From Massariosphaeria phaeospora (lineage: Eukaryota; Ascomycota; Dothideomycetes; Pleosporales), in contig JAADJZ010000001.1 of the NCBI GenBank assembly GCA_011032825.1, positions 1,736,001-1,800,000 on the forward strand: a stretch of DNA of 64,000 nt, written 5' to 3'. Position numbers and translations under genes: made by a program. Below the pieces are notes generated by a model that searched no databases, was not told the DNA's origin, and saw only the letters and a list, made by a program, of their open reading frames with translations. Position 1 is the stretch's first letter. Every line of letters begins with the position of its first letter. Of the stretch, positions 56,342 to 64,000 are shown one piece after another.

Positions 56342-59300
56342 TGCGGACTGTAGTGCTAGTGGTGTCTAGTGATGTGCGCGGTGGGAGGGAGGATGATGGA
56401 GCGGCAGAGGAGCGGCGGAGGGCTCGCTTTTTATCGTGGAATGCGTGAATTAAAGTCTGCAGCGGGTTCGGTCAGTGTGTTCTTGTTGCGTGCAATTTCT
56501 CTGGGAAACGGCCCGTGCGCGCGGTGTACCGCGGCAGGCAAGCGTGGGCCGGCGCTTCCAACCAGCCTGCCAGCCTCGCACCCACGGCGCGCGCTGCCCA
56601 CCCCACCGCCAGCGAGCACATTGCGGCCCTGGCGAGCACAATTGCGAGCATGATTCCAGGCAGCACAGAATCATCGGCCAGAATCACCAGAGCGGCGGCG
56701 GCGACGACGTACCTTGGTATGACTACGAGGCGCCAATGGACACACGCAGACCCAGCCGCGAGCTGCAATTGAGGCTGTCTCGCCGTCGAGGGAGCACCGG
56801 AGTGGAGAGGGGGAGAAGGCCGAGGGGAAGAGCAGAGAGCGTCTTGTTGTGTCGATCGAGGGCAACTCTCTGTAGGACGGCTGGAGGGGCGAGGGCTCCT
56901 TAAGAAGCAGCTTCGGCGTGCACAAGAGCTGCACTAGCACCAATTGGCGCCCAGGACGGTTGACCAGCCCGACCAGGACCAGCCCCCCAGCGCCGACCTA
57001 AGTCGCTCAACGAGCAGGCCAGGAGCCAGGGCCAGGGCCAACAGCAACGCGTGGGTGGGTGGGCGCCGCGGTTGCGCGGTTTGCCCTATCTGGGAGCAGC
57101 TTTTTCCCCGAATCCCGCGCGCTGCCTGTGCCAGGCTTTGCGTTTGCGTTTGCGGCAGACGATCGGCCAGCCCAAGCTCCACCCCTCCCAGCTGCCCCCC
57201 GTGGACGAGCCCTCGCGCTCTGCAGACAACACACACACAAGGCCGACACGATATTGCATCAATTGACCCTCGCGCGCGCCCCAGATTGTGCCCTCTCTAC
57301 AGTACTGCATGCGCCCGTGGCCGCGCCATATTGCGCGCTCACTCAATCCGCCACCGCGTCCTGCCAGCTGCAAGGTGGCAGGGTAGGCCCGTTGGCAGCC
57401 ATCGACCGGGGTAGCTCGCGCACCGACATCATCGTCGCAGTCGCAGTCGGCTGCTGCTGCCCGGCCTGCACGCTCCCATTCACTCTGCAGCGCGCGGACC
57501 GTCTCCATCACCCTGCTGCTCAGTGCGCGGACCGTCTCCACGGCGACCTGCACGCCCTCGACACTGCTGAGACGCCCGCGCTGTCCCTGCGGGATAGCCC
57601 GCACTCGAGTGGATGGCTCGCAGCTGGCCGGCCGCCGCCGCCGCGTGCATGTCCGGCACTGCTGGCGAAAAAACTCATAAAAGACGCACTTCGGCGCGCC
57701 CATGCTGCGCGAATTTCGCTGCGATTCGGGCGCTCTGCCAGCGGTGAGCTGGCTGGGTCAACCGGCACTCCCAATCCTTGGTCCTTGAGCCTCCGTCCGC
57801 GCCCGCGCGGACCCGGGAATGCCGGGCGTCGGGACGAGACCTTTACATGAGGTCAAGAGCGCGATTTTTCCCATGCCCTGCGTAGATAGATACCTCTAGG
57901 CCCGCGCCTTGGCCGCCAGAACAACCACGCCGTGCGCAAATATCGCTTCTGCGTTCCCCAACCACCATGTTTCGAATCGCCACAACGGCATGAAACTTCG
58001 GAAGCTTCATCGCGAAAACGTTTCCGCGGCTCCATCGCGACAAGGCGTCAAACCCGCCTGCCTCACGAGCGTCCAGTGCTCGGCCTCTCCAGTAGCTCCC
58101 GCCCTCATGATTCGCACTCCGAGACGATTCACTCTCGCTCCGGGCATCGTACGGGACCGGCTTTTCCATCCCACACCGCGCCTGGCATCGGCCTGGCTCC
58201 TTCGACGTCACCAGTTGTGTCAACGTCCGCGCAGTGCTATCCCGCCGCCAAGCGCGCGTACTTCAGCGGCGCGGGGGATTTGCATGCACGTCAAGAACGA
58301 TAGAGTATGGAGCAGATGGTCAGTCCCGGGCTTAGCCTTGGTAGCACAGAACGTCAATGTCGAGGCATATCTGGATATCTAGATGGGCTCTTCTTGATGG
58401 TCTTGTCCCTATAGATGAGCTCTTGGGCATGCTTGACCCCCACATCCGGTGTGCACTCGGTGCTGATGAAGAGATTTTTATGCAACCTGGCCCATCCGTT
58501 CGAACTTCGCGAGCGGGCTGCCGCGCCAATATAACGCTCGGATAGCGCACATCATTCAGCCAGGTCTTAGCCCATGCTTATGTGCTCCTGATCGCCCAAT
58601 CACCAGCCTCCAGTTTCAGCCCGCGCAGCTATTCATGACATAGCGGGCTTGTGGATATGCAGCCGAGTCTTTGTCCTCTCTGCGACTTGTCTCATCGTTT
58701 TGACGTCGTGCTGTCGTCGTGCTGTCAGCCTGCTGGATAAGGAGGACGAAGCTGAACGCCCCCGAATGCGTCTCAACGTCGGGTGTTGGTTGCTACACAC
58801 GAGCCCGCAGCAAGTGCATATCGTTGTTGTTGTTGTTGTTGGCACCATCGCCGCTGGGCCTAACCATGGCGGTCCAAAGCTGCCGAGCGATTCCCCGCGG
58901 GAGGAACATGAGCTCGTGACCGCAGCCTATCACAAACAGGAATCAGCTTGACCGTCCAATGACAGACGGGCCGGCAAATCGCATGTCGAACGATGCAACA
59001 CAACTAGGATCAGCCTTGGGACTGCCTTTTACCTGAAGCTTATCTCTTGCTTTTGGGAGCGAGATGCGAGCCACCACCTGGTTGGTTGCTGCAGCCCCGA
59101 TAAGCGATCCGCATGCTCACGGTCACGGCCAGTCTCCAAGAGTTCAACCCATCTTCTAAACCTCCTCTGTGTCTCACGATAAACGCCCAATTCTCTCGCG
59201 TTCTCTCTGGACGGCGTTCTTTCTTGTGCCGTACGTCGCATGCCTGGAGTCAAACACGCGCGCTCCACTAGGAGCAATTGGATCCTCATCTCCGAAATCA

Positions 59301-61892
59301 GTCAAATTCGAAGAGGCAGTCTGAATTCGCGCTGCCGAGGTAAGCCGAACTCGGCCGGCACACAAAGCGAGCGCCGACCACCGATCGGCCGTTGAATCGC
59401 GAAATGCGCAATTTCCTTGTCTAAGAGCCTACCTTTTAGTCCAATCAGCTACAAAGTGGAGTCCTGTATCTCTCAAGCGTGATGTCGTGTGCCAAATTGT
59501 CATCTGCAGTCGCCAGCAGCCTCAAAACAAACGCGTCTTCCTCAAGCGGATGCGCGCGGACCCCTCTATTGGCAATAGATTCGATCATCCTGTGTTGATC
59601 CTGTTTAGAAACTCAACACCACGCTGCTCCTAATTTTCTATCACGGCGGGCACTGTCGAAATTTCGAATTTGCGACTCCTTTCTCCGCTCTGGTGTCCAT
59701 AGCATAACACATATCGACTCCTCGTGGATGACCACGACAAGGCGCTCATTACTATCCCCACCAACTCTTGGAGCCCTGAACTTCTTGAGCCATCTTGTCG
59801 AACTTAATCGTAATAGTTATACAACATCTCAACGATGTTATCCGCCCGGCGCATGGGGATCCTCTAATTCGACGATGTTTCCGGGCGCATCTCCGAAATA
59901 GACCCACAAGCTGCAGTGCCAATCTGCCATGGTGGAGACTGAATCTTCCCCTTACTGATGCTTCAACGTACGCAGGTCTACAACTGTTCAGCGCCAACGT
60001 CTAGAGAATCGCGGATGGATTGCCGGCGACGTTCCGCTCAACCATCGGACACGCTAGACCGGCCCACAGTCTACAGACCACCAGGACTCCTAAGTTCCCT
60101 CGGTCTTGTTGAAGTTCAACTTTGTTACAGAAGTGTAACGGCGAGTCTCGACAAGACCAGCGCGTTCGCTATTCCTCTCTCGATTTGTTATTTTGTTCTC
60201 CCAAGATCCGGCCCGGATCAAGAACTTCAGTTCGAGGCTCAACAGGATTCGACTTTGTTTTAACCGTGTCTCGCCATTTCTCTTAGTCGTATCTTAGTTT
60301 TTTCTCGGTCTCTTTTTTGAATTCTTTTTCCATGTTTCAACATTCCTCCCGAGTAATTTTTTACCAGGGTCGGTATCAGCATCGTCAGAAGTTTTGCAGA
60401 TCTGCCGCGTGCAGTTTCCAGAAAACGCATATTGCAGCGGCCCGGTGGTTCTGGGACAGACATCCATGTTGCACTGACATGCGACAAAACAACGCAACTA
60501 CACGGCTATATTGGAGTTGAAGCGTTCGCCCGGCACTCTGTGTAGCAATCTCGCTCTTGGCACCACCGATCTCCCATGCGAAGTTCGGAAATGCCTCAAC
60601 CTTGCAACGAAAAATGACCCTGAAAGCTTAGCAGCATGAAATGATTCACTGTAGCAGTGGAGACTGACCTCTTGGCGCGCTGTTTGCTCTTGGGCTGTGA
60701 GAAGTTACTTTTCTCTGCGGCTCTCCTTGGGCAGAACTTGGCGGGTTTGGCACTCTTTATACAAACTGGCTGGGCACGGCATGCATCTAACTAGCGAGCG
60801 TCACAAAAATGCCTCACTACTAAACACAGAGTAAGCGCACAAATTACTCAAATATAAGCCGGCTGCTCCAGCTTCCGATTGCGCGCGATAACTTCCTTCC
60901 GTCCGTACGACCGTTTCTCGAAATGTCCTTGTCGAGTCTATATGGGACGGCGGGAGATCGCTATGCGCTGGTGTTGGTGCGTGATGCATTCCCGCTTTAG
61001 GCGGTATGCGACCAATTACGTCTTTTATTGTAACGCGGCCACGTAGCAAGATGTGCATGCGAGAGTATCGCGATCGCCGTTGGAGTCGTTGGCAATATGT
61101 CAAAAGTATAGAGTGCGGGTCTATGCCGGTTTACCCCGGAGTTTCTGCTTCGACATCTGGGGATCCGATCCGGGGGAGGCTGTGTAACTCATGCGTTGTC
61201 CATTTGGGGGGTACGGCGGAGCGGAGCGAGTTTCTGGCTACCTACCTAAGCTTGGATGCATGCTCCACTCTACAGCTCCACTCTACTTGGCAGAGCCCAG
61301 TGTCTTTACTAACGCGGCCAGTCTCATCTATCTGGATAGTTACAGAGTCTTCGACGGCTAGTCGTAGTTGTAGTGTAGTGTGAATTGGGTAGGTAGGTAC
61401 CAGATCCGGAGTTCCAACGACTTTTCTCTCTCTCTCTTTCTCTCTCAATCAAATCATTTCCTTTTGCCACCCTCTCTACCAAAGTCTGCGATCCATATAC
61501 CGCATAATCAGATACATATAAAGATTCTCCGCGTGCTCCTGCCACGAGTCTCAATTTTTATTCCCGCGCAGGCTAAGTAAGTGGGTGGTTCGTTCTGTGG
61601 AGCGCGCTATCAGGACCATGGGTTCGTCAAGATAACTCACTCCTAGAGAAAATATTCTTCTCGTTTCCCTGCGTGGTTTATCAGTTAAATTTTCTGCGCT
61701 TGCTACAGAGACAAAAATCTTCTCCTCGCTGCTCCGCGTATCAGACTTTCCCGATCTCATAGTTATATTCTGCTTCGTGTTACTAGCCAGCTAGGCTGGT
61801 AGCGAGACTACCGCTGCACTCCGGCAAGCACGAATCCGGAGGGCTCCAGACTGTTCGATCTTGAATAAACGTTGCTCTGTTAATAATATCTA
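56342..61892. other. 5.5-kb region without a supported gene, PMA1 upstream
   Basis: The PMA1-proximal part is its promoter/5' leader: on the minus strand, a TATA-like GATAAAAAG at about 56427-56435 and a C-rich leader run to the ATG. From 56600 to 57850 the sequence is very GC-rich and all six frames tend to stay open, so ORFs there are not evidence of a gene. Between 57900 and 61800 I find no frame with conserved character or a consistent splice chain. A (GTT)n tract lies at 58822-58839 and a CT-rich run at 61422-61446. Confidence 0.5.
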
Positions 61893-62108
61893 CTATCCTA
61901 GGTTCTTGGAAGGGTTGCCCTCTGAGAAGCGGATGACTATATTGAGGACAGTTGGAAAGGGGACATCAAAAAAATCGGACATGTCGATTTCGTCCGGTGC
62001 GATTTCCGACTCGTCGTCCTCGGCTGGTAAATTGTACCCGTCGTCGAGATATTCGCTTCCATTCTCTAGTCCATCGTAAACGGGATCAGGCTCATCGAGG
62101 CAATGAAG
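61893..62108 (-). pseudogene. possible gene fragment, acidic open frame
   Basis: The minus strand holds an open frame of about 70 codons ending in a stop at 61893. It includes CLDEPDPVYDGLENGSEYLDD, EDDESEIAPDEIDMSDFFD and VPFPTVLNIVIRFSEGNPS, which looks more like a real protein end than the surrounding noise. Upstream the frame is closed and the only splice option would be a 36-nt intron, too short for this genome. It may be a decayed gene fragment or a chance acidic frame. The opposite strand is correspondingly Ser-rich. Confidence 0.25.
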
Positions 62109-62199
62109 CTAATCAGAGTATAGGCATGTGTCTTTACCGCTTACAAGGCTCATGAAGCTTGCTTTGGGATTCCTGTTCGTAGCTATGTTGCCAATGTGG

Positions 62200-63393
62200 T
62201 TGGTTGTGAACTATTAGGAGTGCATTGTTATAGCGGATGTATTTATCAGTGTATGCCTCTTTCGCTACGTATTTATCTCAACGTTCCTCTCTCTGTGAAC
62301 GCTCTCCCTCATCTACTAACTTATGTTAGCACCTACCTGTATATCTACTCCGCAACACAATACCCCCTAAACACTAAATCCCACATCTCCTCGCTGTCAA
62401 CCGCAAAGAGAGAGTTCTACTACACAACCCCTCCCTATACATCTACTACGTCCAACTTTACCTAATACTATATTAAATCGGTGTCAACTTTCACGTGTGC
62501 AAACTGTAGCTTCTAGCCTTGTCTACCTAACGCTCTCTATTGTAGCAGTAATGTCCAGCGGATATGCAAGCAGCAATAAGGCTGACTACTTATAACTCTT
62601 TTGTATTCCTACACTACGTAATAGTATCTAATACTATACCTTCTACTCATATGTATCTGTCTATGTACCTACCTACCTATCCCCTAATTACTAAACCCCT
62701 ACGTTCTATTCTTATCACATTCGCTTCTATATACTCTAGTACCTACCCTAACTTAGCAAAAACTCTACAAACAAAGAGCCCTCTGAACCCAATTTACTCT
62801 ACCTCTTCTCTTCACTTTTCTCTCGTCTCTTCGTCCACGTGAAACACCAACCAAACATTCTACGCTATACATACATAAATGCATAGATACACTAGCTTGA
62901 TCCCGAATAAGCACATCTAGAAAGCAGGATACCAACACTAATACGTTACTATGTAGAAAATGTTGTTAGCAAGAGGATTGCACCTGGGAGATTATATAAA
63001 AGTACACAAGCAAGTTAACGCTGTAGTAGAGAGAGAAAGAGGATAGAAGCGGACTAATACTGTACATGATGTAGATATAGAACGTTTGTTGTATTAGGGA
63101 CTACCCTATGTCTTAGTAGAAGAACCCAGGGGGGCTTCAATGGTTCAATATGTAGCGGTCCAAAATTGTCACATCCATCTGGTGTTTACGACCTCGTGTG
63201 CTTGTCCGATGTTGACGATGAGACACTCGCATGGTATTGCCAATCGAACTGACACATTGCGGACAATGTTAAAGGCTATGCTAACGTGTATAAACATTAT
63301 ATTAATGAGAGACGCTTAGTGCGCTGGGTAAACTTTCTATAAGACATCATCTTCAATCGTCCTGGTCCGCAATCTACAGGCTCCACTTCGACC
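62200..63393. other. TA-rich tract, no gene
   Basis: The composition changes sharply to TA-rich with many CTACTA/TACCTA/TATACT words (most marked at 62300-63130). No frame looks coding. The high TpA content is what repeat-induced point mutation leaves in old repeats, but no parent repeat can be named here. The 3' UTR of the But2 gene starts at the right end. Confidence 0.45.
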
Positions 63394-64000
63394 TTAAGAA
63401 ATCGTCACGAACAGTCCCGTCGTCGGTGCAACCATCTGGAAGAACTGCAAATTCAGCCCACCAACGGCATCCACCTGATAGCTCACAACGCTTCCAGCCT
63501 CGCAAGGGGCGCTGCCGACGGTCTGTCCTTGACCTGGCGTCACTTGGCTGATGCCACCAATCAAACGAGCCGAGCCAACGTTGCGTGCATTCGTAGTTTC
63601 GGTGACCATGTGGTCAAGCTGTGAAACAGCAATGCCACCTGGGGTTGCCATTTGGAATGGCTTAAACAAGCCAGCTGAGGATGAAAGGTAGAAAGCAAGA
63701 GTGCAGGTCTTGCCTTGAGAGGTGGCTGGGATGTTGAAGTTGAACAAAGTAGAGTGTGTGGGCGATATTTGAGCAACGAAGTTATTTCCCATGACGGTAC
63801 CAGGCGCGGATCGATCAATCGGAACGATCAAGACAGGGGGTTCAAACGGCCCAGATAGGAAGCTAGGAGGAGCTGGCGGAGAAAGAGAGGGTGGTGTTCC
63901 ACTGGCGCTTGGGGCGGGCATTGAAGAAGACGCAGTTGGTATTGGACGATTAATGGTCCCGGGAGGTGCAGGTGTCGTGGACGGTATGCCGGGATGGAGG
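63394..64000 (-). CDS. But2-domain protein, 3' part, truncated by window edge
   Basis: The minus-strand frame ends at 63394 and is open to the right end of the window, so the start is outside. It has a Pro/Ser/Thr/Gly-rich linker (PAPPGTI, PAPSASGTPPSLSPPAPP) followed by a domain of about 150 residues matching the But2 (ubiquitin-3-binding protein But2 C-terminal) family. The matching parts include VLIVPIDRSAPGTVMGNN, FNFNIPATSQGKTCTLAFYL and the end GLFVTIS. Fungal proteins with this domain are usually secreted or cell-surface proteins of unknown role, with the linker joining it to a signal-peptide N-terminus; that part is not visible. The Met at 63921 is internal. Confidence 0.8.
   Translation of the reverse strand, partial: LHPGIPSTTPAPPGTINRPIPTASSSMPAPSASGTPPSLSPPAPPSFLSGPFEPPVLIVPIDRSAPGTVMGNNFVAQISPTHSTLFNFNIPATSQGKTCTLAFYLSSSAGLFKPFQMATPGGIAVSQLDHMVTETTNARNVGSARLIGGISQVTPGQGQTVGSAPCEAGSVVSYQVDAVGGLNLQFFQMVAPTTGLFVTIS

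Noticed and set aside
57059..57850. 263-codon plus-strand frame in the PMA1 upstream region
   Set aside because: All frames stay open in this GC-rich stretch, including a 205-codon antisense frame. The protein is Ala/Arg/Pro noise.
57909..58382. 157-codon plus-strand frame
   Set aside because: Arg/Ala/Pro-rich without conserved motif, and overlapped by similar frames on both strands.
59865..59945. Short kinase-like reading (DVSGRISEIDPQAA...CHGG)
   Set aside because: About 25 residues only, followed by a stop, with no kinase core motifs and no consistent exons around it.

Overview
This is nuclear DNA of a filamentous ascomycete (Pezizomycotina). The evidence is the many short GT-AG introns (mostly 45-80 nt) with fungal branch points such as GCTAAC/CTAAC a few bases before the acceptor, the fungal-type PMA1 proton pump, GLT1, CHZ1, YME2 and But2-domain genes, and microsatellite-rich intergenic DNA. 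The exact class cannot be settled from the sequence; Dothideomycetes or Eurotiomycetes fit the proteins. I rebuilt gene models by hand from splice signals and checked that exon lengths sum to whole codons.

Layout. 1-1853: 3'-part of an amino-acid permease. 2986-6611: a large uncharacterised protein with a WD40-like C-terminus. 8985-13552: divergent IWS1 (-) and PCF11 (+), both acting in RNA polymerase II transcription and 3'-end processing. 14424-17070: adenylate kinase ADK1 and the ER-Golgi SNARE BET1. 17661-27627: YME2 (mitochondrial inner membrane) and GLT1 (glutamate synthase), both minus. 27628-30859: a 3.2 kb gene-poor gap with several hairpins. 30860-34847: divergent CHZ1 (-) and CTF4 (+), then RPC2 (Pol III second-largest subunit) to 38858. 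39626-42036: a small membrane ORF, an F-box-like ORF and an uncharacterised signal-peptide/TM protein. 42491-44223: alpha-tubulin. 46073-50365: an RS/RD-rich protein and the U2 snRNP protein CUS1. 51344-52341: an aldo-keto reductase. 53305-56341: PMA1. 56342-63393: about 7 kb without a convincing gene, ending in a TA-rich tract. 63394-64000: 3' part of a But2-domain gene running off the window.

The window is dominated by conserved housekeeping genes and I see no gene cluster, mobile element, CRISPR array or clearly novel multi-gene system. The points most worth a second look are gene-structure details: a 10-nt microexon in CHZ1, two MluI cell-cycle boxes before CTF4, a stopless 48-nt intron in CUS1, an intron that separates the regulatory tail of PMA1, a 200-nt intron with an atypical donor cutting the 3Fe-4S motif of GLT1, a group of perfect hairpins at 29122-29544, and several conserved-looking proteins of unknown function.
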